Below are positions 43,185-56,545 of a DNA stretch of 64,000 nucleotides, in pieces. The translations under genes and the position numbers were made by a program. Every line of letters starts with the position of its first letter. Positions within the stretch are counted from its first letter, which is position 1. The stretch is from Bombardia bombarda (taxonomy: Eukaryota; Ascomycota; Sordariomycetes; Sordariales; Lasiosphaeriaceae): NCBI GenBank assembly GCA_030512295.1, contig JAULSR010000004.1, positions 558,001-622,000 on the forward strand. Reading direction: 5' to 3'. The notes under the pieces are model-generated. The model saw only the letters and a program-made list of their open reading frames with translations. It was not told the origin of the DNA and searched no databases.

Positions 43185-44000
43185 TTATAGCGTTGCGTGA
43201 GACCGGGGCTGTTCTGCCGGGAAAAATGTCCGCCGGGTAACCTACAAAAGTAAATATGTTAGCAAAAGCCTGGCGACGATAGAGGGTCGGCGACAAAAAC
43301 ATACGGCCCAAGCACCCGCCACAGAAGCCACTATTCCTCCCGAGATCATCATGGGCCTCAGACCCCTCGTGCTCTTGAACACCATGCCACTAAGCGCGCC
43401 AGCGGCGATCGTATTGGCAGCGTCGTGCTTCCCCCTCAGATACCCAATGCCCGAGTTGAACAAGTTGTAGCAGATAGCGACAACACCAGCCGAGTTGCCG
43501 AGGAAGGGACCCCGGCGGGTGATGGCGTTGAGGACCGAGTTGAGGCGCAGCTTGGGGGGCTGTTCGGCCGACCTCCGTAGGCCCTCCTGCAGGCCCCAGG
43601 CGCCACCGAGGGTCAGCGCCGTCAGGTAGGTGACACCGGTGCCGTAGCAGAGGTCGTCGGTGAAGCCGCGCGAGGGCAGGACCGACTGGCCGCCGGGAAG
43701 GTCCGAGAGCGCCGAGTCCTCGAGCGAGATGTAGTCGAGCGTCTCCTTGTTCAGGCCGGCGAGTGGGTGTAGTTGTGACGGGTCGGCGTACGACGAGATG
43801 CCTAGGAAGGCGTCGGTGCCTTGGCCGGCTGAGGGATCGAAGGGTGTGGTGCGGTAGGTCGTCTCGGGGACTGATGTTGTGGGCGCATTTGATGAGGGAG
43901 AGGAGGAGGAGGAGGAGTTGGTGCTATTGTTGTCGGATGATGATGACTGCTGCGACGACGACGAGGACTTGCGTCCGGTCAGGGCATCCCAGATGGACAT
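43185..44000 (-). CDS. TIM23: Mitochondrial import inner membrane translocase Tim23
   Basis: Channel-forming subunit of the TIM23 complex that moves presequence proteins across the inner membrane. Two exons, 43305-44000 and 43185-43241, phase 0; the intron is GTATGT...GCTAAC...TTGTAG. The product is 250 residues. The N-terminus (MSIWDALTGRKSSSSS) is Ser/Asn-rich and disordered, as in the intermembrane-space part of Tim23. The core starts GFTDDLCYGTGVTYLTALTLGG and contains RLNSVLNAITRRGPFLGNSAG, IAAGALSGMVFKSTRGLRPM and SGGIVASVAGAWA, with the glycine-rich four-span layout of the Tim17/22/23 family. The second exon codes a short tail VTRRTFFPAEQPRSHATL. It is divergent from the THADA-like gene. 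Confidence 0.95.
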
Positions 44001-44854
44001 GTTGGGCGGGCGGTATATAATAGTTTGACAGGAATATAAAATAGACAGTCAATCAGAGTAGAAATGGGGTCGGGTCGGATAAGGGAGACGCGACGGCTTG
44101 TTCCACAGTGCTCTTCTGAGGACAGCAAGGTCAGGCAGGCAGTTGCAGGTATGGAGGTTCCGCAAGTAAATTCCGGGTCGCGGGCGGGATGTGGGACGTG
44201 GGACTGATAACCGTTGAGTTGGGAAAAAATTTATGGCACCGGCCCGTGCACTGACGCCGCGAAGGCCGTACCTAGCTTTTTATCATATGTACCTTACCAA
44301 GTAACGGGCAGTAGTTTGGCTAACTTAAGCTTCTGACGTGTAGATATCATCATTTTAGAAAAACACGACCAATTTGTCTCGAGGATCTTCAATTGTATAC
44401 TATCGCTATAATGTTACATTCTTGGTTTGTTTTGCATAGCCAGTGTTTAGAATTGTGATTGTCTAATGTACCAAAAATGTCACTGCTTTGCAACTTACCT
44501 TTTAAGGTACAGACGCGGTGACGCTATTTCGCTGTGCGACGCTAACCTGTTCAAGCCACGGTGAGCATCCAAGGTGAGCCCCCAAAATTTCTCGTCCACA
44601 GTTGAAGAAGGTACCTCCGTAGCCCCTGCCTTGTCAAAGTGAGTCTACCCAACCTAAGACGCCCAAGATTATCTGGGGAGTTTATTCGTCCAGAAACCTC
44701 GCTTTTATAAACCGGGCTTTATCCCCCTTTTTTTCTACTGGGAAACCTGGCAAAAGTTCATCTGCAAAATAACAGCTCATCTCACCCCTCGACTTTGATC
44801 GCCAGGTACCCGTTCTATTTTAAAGAACTGCCTATTTTGGCAGCGAGAACGGGC
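44001..44854. promoter_or_regulatory. Divergent promoter region, TIM23 / THADA-like
   Basis: 854 bp between oppositely oriented start codons. It contains several GTACC sites, including AAGGTACCT at about 44608-44616. A pyrimidine-rich stretch with T7 precedes the THADA-like start. No defined factor site assigned. Confidence 0.5.
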
Positions 44855-47800
44855 ATGGCGACCGCCCCTCTTGATGTTCCCAACAGCAGCAGCATGGCCG
44901 GTATTGTTTCTGGACTCGGCGCCGATGTCTTCGTCAACGCCAACACCGTCACGCGATGGCTGTTGGATCAGCCTCAAGAATCCCGGCTTCCGTAGGGTCT
45001 CACAAACCCCTTCGATTCGCACCACGAACACGAAAGCTAATATTATTCCGACAGACTTGCACAGGCCTTGTTTGAGAAATTGTTAAACGATGCCTCCCAG
45101 TCGCGGCAATCTCACGGCAACGGCCATGCTTGTGTCAGACTCTGTAGTTTTGTCCAACAGTGTGCCAAGTCTGGCGACGAGGGTCTGAAGCAATGGGCCT
45201 TCACAGAGCAACTGTCCAAAACGCTATTTCACTTCTACCTTGAGTGGTACGAGCATGATCCCCATCGGGCCCTGAGACTGGTTCTAGATGTGCTAGTCAT
45301 GACTTCGACTCTCAATCCGTGTCCCCAGACTGGCCAGTCCGTGAAGGAAGACATTCTCGAGACTCTGGTATCTATTGTGGCCAGAAACTCTACAATACAG
45401 CTAACAAAGTCAGGCCTGCAGTGTCTTGATCAGTTTCTGAGCAAAAAGGCCGTCAGTCTTGATGATGTTGCCCGTAAGTATAGGGAGAAAAAGCCGTCCG
45501 CGGCCGAATTGTCCACCATCGAGTTGTGGAGATGCTTCGTTTTCGACCTCTTCTCGTGGATGGAGCTCTGCTATGTCTCTCCCTTGGCCGGAAAGTGCCT
45601 TGTTCATGTATATCGGGGACTGGATGATGGCTTGATCCTCAATGAGTCGGGAGACTTTACCGCCAATATATGGAAGAGGTGGCTCGAGGAAGGCCTGATC
45701 CAATATCCTATCATCTTGGAGGATATCAAAAACTACGTCCTGGTGCCAATCTTCAAAACCGAAAAATCTGCATCTTTGAAGTTGCTGGACGTATTCAATC
45801 GTCAGGAGTCACTACCGACCACCGACGAAGGGCTGGCTGATCAGAGGCTGTTGCTTCAGCTGGCTACTTTGGAACTCGGAAAAAAGCATGGTCTGGTTGA
45901 AGAGCCTAGTAAGTACAAATACCCATCTTACCAAGGCAATATAACTGATTTAAGAACCAATAGGCAGCCCTGGCGAAGATTACTCATCTTCGACACAGAT
46001 CGTCCTTCAAGACGGCGTCTTGAGGAGGTTTCTTGGACACCCCTCGCTGTCTGTTCGATGCAGCGCCTTCTCATTGCTTGTCTCATCTCAAGCAACATCA
46101 AAGCCCTTTTCTCAAGTTGCCTTTGACCTGCTCAAGGAGTACCTTGGCGCCTTCCATGCAGACTATGACGCAAAACTGCGCAATGAGGTCCTCGGACTTA
46201 CAAAGGGTCTCATGAGAAGAGTCAAGAACGTTATTACTGTCGCTCAGAGAAGTTTCTCAGTGCCCTCCTCTTCAAATAGGGGTCCCCAACACCTCCCTAT
46301 ATATGCTTCCAGGCCTGCCACGAGGAAAAAGTTTGGCCCTGAGGCTGCGTTGAAGGACGACGTTGAAGCAAACGAGGTCCTTGACCGTCACGCAGAGTTC
46401 CTAAGCTGGTACATTGACTTCTTGAAGGGCGAGCTTGTTCCCACTTCGTCGTACCAACGACACATCACAGCCTTGAAGGCAGCCTTTCTGATTCTCAAAC
46501 TCGGGAAGCACGCAGGGGCCACCGGCGACTTTCTCGATCTGGATATCGTCACGGTGATAGCTTCTGACCCCACTTGGATTCGCCTCCTGTTTGATCTTAT
46601 GATGGATCCATTTGACGATGTCCGAGAGGCCGCAACTATACTATTAGATTTGTTCCCTCAGGAGATTGTCCAAGCCCCTACAAGCTGCATGAGCACTTCT
46701 GCTAGCCTTCTCGAGGTCTTGCGCGAGTTCTGCCTCAGAGCCCAAGGCCTGGCCGACAGGACCGGCCGAGCAGACCACGGAGACGGAGCCGCCCGCGCAC
46801 AGGGACTGTTGTGCAATTGGTTACACGGTCAGGAGCTGCAGATTGCTCTGGTCTCAAATATTATCCAGGGACTGGAGGACAAGATTGCAAAAGCAGAACA
46901 TAACTTGGGTCACGCTGCTATTGAGAACCCAGTGCATGCTGACTTTGCCGCTTTAAGGTATGTCGACACCGGCAATACCAATAAGAAGCTGTACGTGAAA
47001 ATGCTAACGGAAAGATTTTAGTTACGCTTGGCCGGTTCTTGCCAGGCAAACATATTCCGACAGTCAACTAGAGGCCTTGAGTAAAATCCATCGTCGGATA
47101 TTTGACTGCTCCAAGCGTATCTGGTTAACAGTAAAGCATGTTCTCTGCGATGATTCCCCAGAGGGCCATCTGCCTGAAGAGCTAGAGGAGATTGCTGGCC
47201 TTGATACTAAGGATCTACTAAGCTACAGTTTCCGCGCAGTCCATGAATCAAGGTACGATAATCTTGATTAGCTTTTTTTTCATCATTGCTAAGAGTCATA
47301 TAGCAATCTTTTGCGTCTTATGGTGGGAACCCTAAGGCGGACGCCCGGTGCCGGCGTACTCTTCCCACCTGCGGATGTCTTCAAGGATGCCGGCGACTTG
47401 ACCTTCGAGCAGCTTGCTACTTTAAGACATCGTGGCGCTTTCTCTACTGTGTCTCTCACATTCACAGCATGCTGCCAACTTACAAGGAACTTACAAGCTG
47501 TCTTTCCGGAAGCCGCAGGGTCGGAGAACTTCCTTCGCGAATGGTACAAGGTAAGGCTCACAAAGGTGTGCTGTTATGGATGTTTACGGAATGATGCTGA
47601 CAATTGTGTAGGGAACAATAGACTGCATCATGACGCAGGCGTCAACAACACGTCGATCGGCAGGCATTCCATCCCTCATCGCTGCTATCCTATCAGCCAA
47701 CACGGACTCCCCATCATTTGGCGAGATCTTCAGCACTCTTGAAGGGATTGCCAAAAAGGATGTTCTGCTCACAGAGACTGATGGGTCAAATCTGCCTCAA

Positions 47801-50130
47801 GTGCATGCGCTTAATTCCTTGAGGGAAATCTTCAGAAGCTCGACGCTGAGCAAAAAGGCCGAGAGCTACCTGGCCATCACCTTGCATCTCGCAGCCAACA
47901 GCCTGAAGTCCGAAGTGTGAGTTGAAACTTTCGTATGATATTATCCCTAAGGCTACCGCTAATTCAACCAACCTACCCAGGTGGGCTATTCGAAACTGCG
48001 GTCTCCTCCTTCTCAGAAGTCTCATCGACTCTCTGCTTGGTACAGGCGAGAGCAAAGCCATCATCGAGTCAGGATGGGATGGCGTCTCTATCCGCATTTC
48101 GTACAACAAGTACCCGACTCTACCTGGAGTCATTTTGGGCCTCCTGCAGTCCGCGGGCCAAAATCTGGGCCAGGCTTCCCAGACGGCCGCGGCGGAGGCG
48201 GTATTCCCAGCTCTGGATATCATTCGTCGCGCAGGTCCTCCTGAGGAACACCGCGCCGAGCTGTGGGAACACATTGAAGGATACCTCGGCAGCCGTATCT
48301 GGCATGTCCGGGAGATTGCTGCGAGGACCCTCTGTTCTTTCCTGCTCCAAGGCGACTGGATCACGGAGATCGAGAGACTTCTCACGCAGTCTGAGAAGAA
48401 CGTCACGAACCGACTGCACGGAGTCCTTCTGACTACGAGGTTTGTTATCGAACGCAAAGCCAATCTGGGCGAGGATGTAAAACTCGGTCAGTGATAAGAG
48501 TGCGGCGCGATCGTATCTGCAGAAGTACTTGCTAACGGATGATGTATCTAGACTCGTTGCGACTGAAGACGGTCCTCGAGGGTCCCGCCCAGAGGACCGA
48601 AGTCTTCGAGTCGTGCCCAGTAATCCAGACAGCCTATCTCGAGATCTTCAACCTGCTCTCGAGCCTCGGTTCGGCCGGGCTACTCACAGAAGCCGATCTC
48701 GCTTCCGTCATATCCGCCAATGCGGTTTCAGCAGGCAAGAGGATCGCCTCATCATCAGCTCTACTCGAGATCGAGATCGCACTGAGACTGGTCTACGACA
48801 CGGCAGCGTCTGGCAGCCTGGACGGACTGCGCACATGGCTGCTGAAGACACTTACTAAAGACACAGACACGGCGTGCAGGATGCTCGAGCGAATTCCCAT
48901 GGCCTGGGAATCGGCCGTGCAGAACAGAGCCGAGACCAGGGCGGAGCTCTGCAGCTTGTATGCTGAGGTTGGCAGCCGCCCGACGGCTCCCGAAGCGCGG
49001 GCGCAGGCGCTGCTGAACCTCGGGGCTCTGATAGATAGTGTTCTCCGTCAACAGGATGTCAAGCTTGTAGAGCTGCTTCCAAGCACTGAACAGCTCAACA
49101 GGCTCTGGAGCTGTCTCCAAGAGGGAGAGATCAACCCTGCCTTGTCCTGCGCGATTATTAAGATTAGCGGATCGCTCATGGCTGTGGTTGTGTTGCGGAA
49201 GAAGGGGGAAAACATCGCGGATATGCTGAGGAGCTGGGGAGTGATGATTGCTGATGCTTTGGATGTTGATAACGTAAGTCCTTCCTACCTACACCCCTTC
49301 TGCTACTATAATACAACCTTGCCCTTATTTAGTTCTCTTGCTAACTAAACTTACCTATCTAGACATTCGACACACGCTTCGCCGCCGCTACGGCGCTCGA
49401 GTCCTTCTTCACGGCGGGCTCCTCCAGAGAATATCTGCTGGACGCCAGCTACCTGCCCGTCGTATCCGCGCTCTACAACAGTCTCATCGACGACGACGAC
49501 GACGTCCGCGAAGCCGCCGCGAGGGCCGCGAGCGGCGTCCTGGGCGAAGTCATGGTGCCGCCCGTGGCAGCGGACCATCTCGTCGCGTCGCTACACGAGC
49601 AGTTTGTAGGCATTGACGAGTTCAAGCTGCTCATGGGCTGCAAGATGGCGGGTCAGGTACACTTGATAGAAACTGCACAATGGGTGTCGGCTGAGGAGCA
49701 GCTCTGCAAGGCCATGGAATTTGATGACTCGCTGTTCGCGGCCGAGGAGCAGAACCTCTTCATTGACGAGGTCAGGGAGACGAGGAGATGGCAGCGAGCT
49801 TTCCTACTGGCGGCGGCGGACCAGCAGGAATTGGCTAACTTTGAACGCCTGAGCGAGTGGACGGAGGCTGGACTGGGGTTTCTGATACGGCTTATGGCGG
49901 CAGCGGGCAAGGAAGAGGACGGCCCATTGGGGTGGACATCGGACCAACATGTGTTTGCTATTTGCGCACGGGTTGTGTTCTGCGCTGTGGCGATTGTGCA
50001 GGTAGCTGGAGCTGGAGCTGGAGGAGCTGGCAAGATTTCGGGGCTGTTGAAGGATTTTACAGAGATTGGGAGGAAGACGAGGACGCATGGGTCGCTTTTG
50101 GAAATGGCCGTGATAGAACCTGTCGATTAG
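44855..50130 (+). CDS. TRM732: THADA/Trm732-like tRNA-methylation cofactor (DUF2428)
   Basis: Large HEAT-repeat-like protein; Trm732 in yeast works with the methyltransferase Trm7 for 2'-O-methylation of position 32 of tRNA, and THADA is the animal counterpart. Nine exons: 44855-44991, 45055-45908, 45964-46957, 47022-47252, 47304-47550, 47612-47916, 47981-48486, 48552-49273 and 49363-50130. All phases fit, giving 1587 residues. The DUF2428 region is about residues 660-920: SYAWPVLARQTYSD, SYSFRAVHESSNLLRLMVGTL, LRHRGAFSTVSLTF, TTRRSAGIPSLIAAIL and QVHALNSLREIFRSS. It continues into WAIRNCGLLLLRSLIDSLLG. The N-terminal 600 and C-terminal 600 residues are alpha-helical repeats without catalytic motifs. 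The first intron donor is GTAGGG, a weaker site. Confidence 0.9.
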
Positions 50131-53100
50131 ACATAGACTTTTAGGAGGTTAGGAGGCAAGAATGGAGGCTTTGCTCCTGACGAAAATAAACTATACATAA
50201 CCTCTAAATTAATTCATTGTAGCTTGCATAACTACTTTCAACTAATTACGGTGTTAGACATACCACGATCATTTATCTTCATATAAATATATATAAAGTA
50301 TTGTTTGTTAGAAGAAAGCGAGACACCAAAGTGTTTGTGCCCGTAAAACTGTCAACATCTGGCATACCCAACCATCAACCTCTTTTCCAACATTGCCCCA
50401 ATGCTTTTGCAGTATTGTCTTGTAAAATCACAAAGTTCTTTTAGTAGGTGAGAATTTCTCTGGAATTCTAGAGGCTAATGGACTGACGCTCGTTTTGTAG
50501 AATAAAATGCAAAAAATGGTCTCTGATCGAGTGCCAAGATCAAGTTCAGGGGTCGGCCAGTGCCGTCGTCTGTTGCCGAGCCATGGCGTGGATGGATGGC
50601 GGGTGCCACGTCAAGGGCTGCCTCCCCCGGTTCCGCCACCTGTCCAAGTGGCTTAGACGACACGTTTTGCAGATCTGTGGCTCTGTAGTCTGTGGCTGTC
50701 AAAGCCGAGGATGTAACAACCCCACTTTACGGATCATGTTAACAGTACCAGTAGTACCTTGACTTGGTATTACACAGTACAGCGGTGAAACATGCAGATA
50801 GCGCAGCGCGAGATGCAACACTTCCATGTTCAAAATGAATGTCTCTTTGGTTTTACGGATTGTTAGTGCCATGGACGACACATGGGTTGTGGTAGGTAGG
50901 TACTTGTTAGTGTAGAGCTACCTGATCGGTGATGGAGTGATGGGACCGCCCGAAGTTTTGCTGGCAGCTTGAAGATGCTGAGGACCACAACAAGACGCCT
51001 GGACGGACTACCAGGTCTGATAACAACAAGACAACAGCCCATCATCTTTAAGATCTGCGCGCTCGTGCGTTTCTTTCAGCTTCGCATGGATGGTTTGACC
51101 GCCAGGGCAGGCCAGGTTAGGGTGTTGGCCGCGTTTGACGTCACCTGTATGATGGCAACCTTTCAGGACATTCGTCCCTCGACTCCATAGTAAAGCCGTA
51201 CGGCTATTTGGTGATAGGTGAGCGTGGAACACGTAGACTTTTGACAAGACACGCGTCTGCTCCCCAGTTTCTAAGAATGATAGGTAACGGTTTCTTGTAT
51301 GCTGCCTGCGCCACAAAGTAATAAAAAAAAACTGATCGATCTTTGCCACTCTTCCGCGCCATTGGGATCCCGCACGGTTCCGTAGTGTCGATGACTTTCC
51401 CGTAGCGGCAGAGTAGATCGACCGGTAGATTTCAATCCACGGGCCCAGGTCTCCAAGTAGGTGCACAAGGATAACGTACCACTGAGACAGATAGATCAGC
51501 GAGCCAGACATAATTCTTTTTCTGAGTTGCTCCGTGCTCGAGAGTTGCTAGCGAGCCCGTGAGGCCATCTGTGGATAGCATATAGCGGGTCGAAGGGAGG
51601 ACTCCCATATCCACTTCGTGCGGCAGCTCGCCTCCCTCCCCCTGGAGCGCGGCCTGGCGGGGCCGGAACGACGGCCGAAGGAGTGATGCGAAGACATCCG
51701 GGCGCGACTCGCGAAAGAGAGACTGAGGGAGAGAGAGCTATAATGAGGCCGTTTATTGCATGATGCCGAGTCGAAAAGGCGACCCAATGGCATCTCGAAG
51801 TGGCACGGCCGCTCTTCAACCTGAGTCAAATGGAACCTGTCTGTCGGTCTGTCTGCTCGGTTGGCGGGCGCGTCGAATCGACCGAGAGAGCGCCGTCTCT
51901 TGCGCCGAGGCAACGAGTTTCAGGGACAAGCCGTTTCTGCCACTTTTCTGGATGAGAGAAAAGAGGTCTCGTGTTCACAGACCTTCAAGGTTCATGAGCC
52001 TGAGTCGGGTTTTGCAGGTTTTGCGGGCTTGCAGGTGACCAGCTGCTGTAGCTGCAGGTAGGTAGCCAGCCAGCCGCCCTGTCGGCCCTGCAGATGCAGG
52101 AGAGACAGGCTCGACAGGGCAGAAGACAGGCGCCCGAGGCCGACCGAGGCAGGCCGTTCCGAAGTGAATCCTCTGGAAGTCAAGTGACTTTGCTGTCACG
52201 AGATGATTGATCACAGTGTTCGGCAAGTGGCGGGTTTTCGCCTCACCTCTCCCTCCATTCCCGGAACTTTTGGTTGCAGGGAAGCCCAGCGACCCACGGG
52301 ACGAAAACAGCAGCCACAACAGGGCACTTGCCTACTGTGCAGTAGACGGTTTGACGGAAGCGCACCTACCACCCTCGAGCCACTTCTTGCACAACAGCTG
52401 AGTCACAGGTCCCGTCCTTCCTTCTGTCCAACCTCTCATCACTGCACAGATGGATGCAAGTCGGAATTTTCGAGCATGCATTTCAACCATAATGCGATTG
52501 TTTAACAATCCACAATCCTTGCACGTGCTTGCTGCCTGTCTGATCGGGTCCGATCCGCTTCCCATCGGCGTCTAGCGAGCCTGCATTGCATCTCGTCTTC
52601 TGACTTATTGGAAATCGACTCGCCTTCAAGCGCGTCTTGTTTACGTAGGCCGTTTCCTGCCGAGCCGTCCACACCGACGCCTCTTTCCCTTCAACAGCCT
52701 ATCATCGTATCCGCTTCTACGAAGAGGATCGTTACGAAGAAGCTTCTGCCATCTTGGCTGTGATGGCATCCATGTGTGTGCGGTGCATAGCATGGCAAGC
52801 TCGTGGCAGCGATGCCGCCCCCCCTTATTCGTACTCTGCACTCTAAAGTGAGCGATGTCGGTCGGGAAGCTGGCAGCGCAATATGCCTCTACAGCCTACG
52901 CCATGTTGGTTCGCATTGCAATCACTTCAGGGTGCGATGCCTCCTGCATATGTTGGGAATGATTACAGGCGGGCTAGATAGCCCGATCAAGGTGCGAATC
53001 CTTCTCTCCATCCGTATTGGCTGGCAGACCGAATGGAAGCCAGATTAACCTGCCCCCAAAAAGCAGTTTCCAAAACGACGACACACGATTACTTTCCCCA

Positions 53101-55411
53101 ACCATAGCTCTGGGTTTCCTATCGCGGATGTGGCGTTCACGCTCCCAGACAACCCCGGTCCCAAAAGAGTCGTGACCGGTACCTACTACGGATACACCCT
53201 GGGCATGTTGTACGCGATCGACAGAAAGGCAATTGTGATCAGATGGGACCGGGTTGCTGCTTCTCATCTGATGACCCCGATATACTGGCAAGCCTCATGA
53301 TATTTGCCCCAGATTCAGGTTGATTCTAGCTAGCCTCCCTGCAAGAAGCTCGAGCGAGCTTGGACGCTTTCCATACGCACTATCACAAGTTCAGATACTT
53401 GACCTTTCTTTTTACAATGCGGTCGCTTGCTGCCGCGTGCCCTCCTTTTTTTTATTCTCGTTCCTTAACCCACGATCTGCGTCTCTTAGGTCTACCCCCT
53501 CTGGTGCCACCCAGTTTTTGCACTTGTTCGAGCGTGTTGCGATTCCCCAGCCAATCAGCAACCCGTCACTCGGCCTTTTTCTCAAGATGCAGGCCCGAGG
53601 GCGCTCAACCCCGGCAGCCAATGAGGCTCAAAAGCAAGGGTCTGACTTCGACACACCTCTTGCTCACCTTCCGCACTAGCATGGGGATATCCAAAGTCCT
53701 ATCCTGACACGAGGCCATCTACAGGCTGACGTTCGTCGTCGACCTTTTATTGTCCCTGCACATCCTCATTGTCGCTGGGACCCCCGACGTTCCCGCACGC
53801 GCACACACTAGCAAGAAAAGATCTGGTGGTCTCTTGTCCTCACCCCCTTCCCCTAGACCACGCGTTTACCCCTCGTCCTGGAACGGCCAAGAGATGATAT
53901 TTTACCAGTTTGATTGATAGTACGGCGCGGAGACAAGCCTCTCTCATCTCTTGGTCGTGCTCCCCTACGGCGTCTATACTGTATCGGGACATGGTCCCGG
54001 CCCATGTGTATGCAAGAAAGCGTTTTTGTTCATATTTTGCTGGGCATCCCATATCTGTGGCACTCATCAGCCGGTCCGAAGCAAGCCTCGATATGAATGG
54101 AATGCATGCCAAAGGGCAGGCCATCCACTGGGCAAGAAAGGGATCCAGCAGCGCGCTTGCTGTGTTTCAGGTCCGAAAGATTGTGGGCTGTTATACCGAT
54201 GGATGGCGTTTCTTTAGACGCAGCATGCATCATGGTGTAGCATGGCCCCACCTCACCCAGCTCACCCAGCTCAGCTACCGAAGGTGTCATTTTCCTCTGG
54301 TAGATAATGAGCCATGGCGTAATTTGAAGGTTATGAGTGGATTGCTACTTTGATATTGGTTTCATCGTACCCCCATATCATCATCGTGCTTGAGATGTGA
54401 TGATATTGGGTGAAGCAAGTCTCTTTGGTCTGTCAGGCCTGTCAGGCTAGCTGGCCAGAGCCGTTTATCAGCGATCTTACGAAGGACTTGACATGTCCAC
54501 TCAAGAGACGGGATTTTATCTTGATAAGTCGACGATTTGTCTCAAAAGATGCCGTAGCGGCAAGTTCACTAGCATGGAGGCAAAGTGACTCAGATGTTTA
54601 TCAGCTCTACGCAATACGATGCCGATAAGGCCACCCAGATGGTTTAATTAATGCTTAATCTATGTAGATACCCAAATTCGGTGTGGTAAGATGGTTTAGA
54701 TATATCAGTTGGCTGCCCACGTACCTGTTCCGTACTCGCTTACATGGTGTTGCTCTGTCTTTTGAATCACGAACCGCCCAATGTCACATATCGTGCTGTT
54801 ATTGCAGTCTGATTGTGACCCGATGAACAACATCCACTATAACGTCTTTTTTTCTTTTCTACCCAACTCTTATAATCTTGTCAAGCTGGAGATATTCATT
54901 GCCACTCCCAGGAGTTGGGTATAAATGTGGATTTTTACGGTACTTTACCGTAATACCGAGCCACTTGTATATACGTAATGTACATTACATCAGGTACCCA
55001 GGAACATGCATGCTACGTAGTAAAATCCCCGAGTCCTTAGCGGGCAAGCCGGCTCGGCTGGGTGGTGTTAGGCGGGGTAGGATGGACGTTGGCGTTTGTT
55101 TGCCTCAAAGCTGGTCCCTGCCCTGCCTTGTCTGGGCGGCGCAGCATAATGTACAGTACATCAGAGGGAGGGAGAAAGGGCTGGTGGCGCTGCATTGACC
55201 ACATCTGCAGCTGCGTTTTTTCTTTTCAGCTCTGTCTGTTCGCACCTACCTGGTGGGTTCTGTAGTAGTAGTCGCCTGGGCTGGTGACCATCGGGTTTTT
55301 TGGACCGTCGGGTTTTTTTGACATGTCCCCATAGGTTCAGTCAGGGATATGCATATGCAAGTCCAAGCACAGCCCGAGCCTGCCCACAGAAGGACACTAC
55401 GCGCACGCACG

Positions 55412-55425
55412 CACACACACACACA
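55412..55425 (+). repeat. (CA)n microsatellite
   Basis: About seven CA units following GCGCACGCACG in the gene-poor region. Confidence 0.85.
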
Positions 55426-56031
55426 CTCTCACAAGGTTTTTTTTGGTTGTTTCTCGGTACAGACCTTCATACCTGCCTTGCTTGGTGTCGACGGCGATAT
55501 GCCGCGACATGGGACAGGCATGGTCAGGGGGCAAGCACCCATGTCCCGTCCCTCTTTTCTTTTCTTCCGCCATGCCTTCTTCCAGGTTTCTCTGCTTCTT
55601 GGGGGGGACGCCGCGCGCGCCTGTTGCCGGTTTAACTATGGGCGTTACGACCAGATTTCTGGAGGGTACGACATATGGCATACCGATGGTGGTCCGTCAA
55701 TACGTACCTCGCCTGCCCATCAGAAATGCTTGTCCTTTGACTGTGTAGACGACGTCCGGTCTGCGGACGAGAACCGGGGACTTACAATGCAACAACAGCA
55801 AGCGTCAGGCCGCCCAACAAACAAGTAAGGCAAGGCAAGACAGGGCAGGGCAAGGCAGGGAATTACACACAGCGGCCTGTCGCTGCATGCATCTCCATGC
55901 ATCCCTCCCCATATGCACATATCTCTCCTAGATGGCAGCCGCCTCCACCGATGGCGATATTGGGCGACGGCTTTTGCCAGCCGATATGTCCAGTGAGATG
56001 GAGACGGGAGCCACACACAGAGCCACACACA

Positions 56032-56052
56032 CCCCCCCCCCCCCCCCCCCCC
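56032..56052 (+). repeat. C21 homopolymer
   Basis: Twenty-one consecutive C about 500 bp before the start of the isolated gene at 56546. Flanked by short repeats of AGAGCCACA. Confidence 0.85.
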
Positions 56053-56180
56053 AGAGCCACAGAGCCCTGGCTCCTGCATGCAGGCGGGCTCCGGCCCCAT
56101 CTGGACCCTAGACTACCTACACTACCCCCCTTATCCACAGATCCACCCGGCCACTCTGCCGGTTGACAGGTCGGCGCAGT

Positions 56181-56212
56181 GGGAGAGTGGGAGAGTGGGA
56201 GAGTGAGAGAGT
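56181..56212 (+). repeat. GGGAGAGT tandem repeat
   Basis: Three exact units of GGGAGAGT and a fourth, GAGAGAGT, about 330 bp before the start codon of the isolated gene. Confidence 0.88.
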
Positions 56213-56545
56213 GTACCTAGAAGAGAGTGCGAGCAAGTGTCGACTATAACACTCCCCCACCCGCCCATCGCCCTCGTACCCATCCCGTCTGTACGAGGAT
56301 TCTCACCCTCCCTTTGCTTCCTCACGAGGACCTCTTCTACCCTTCTCTTCTTCTCATTCGGCTGCTGGCGTGCACGCTAATTCCCTTGTCTTGGGACCGC
56401 CCAGCTCCGTCACCTTGCTCACCTTCTTTCTTATTATTATTCGCTTCCCTTTCCCCATCCCTAGTTTGCCCTAAGCGCTCCCACCTTCCGTCCTCCCGCC
56501 TTCTGTTGTCTTTCTCTCCTTGTATCCCCATCCATCACACACACA

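Larger units (their letters stand above)
50131..56545. other. 6.4-kb gene-poor region
   Basis: No open frame with family motifs, splice-supported exons or codon-like composition was found on either strand. Contents seen: a (CA)n run near 55412-55425, a C21 run at 56032-56052, a GGGAGAGT tandem repeat at 56181-56212, short GGTACC-type sites, and a pyrimidine-rich stretch from about 56240 to 56545 that is probably the promoter and leader of the next gene. A non-coding transcript cannot be excluded. Confidence 0.55.

Noticed and set aside
52970..53010. Possible tRNA because of AGGTGCGAATCC resembling a B box
   Set aside because: No A box at the right distance and no acceptor-stem pairing could be found.
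55800..55860. GGCAAGGCA-type short repeats as a CRISPR-like array
   Set aside because: Units are irregular with no spacers, and the DNA is eukaryotic.
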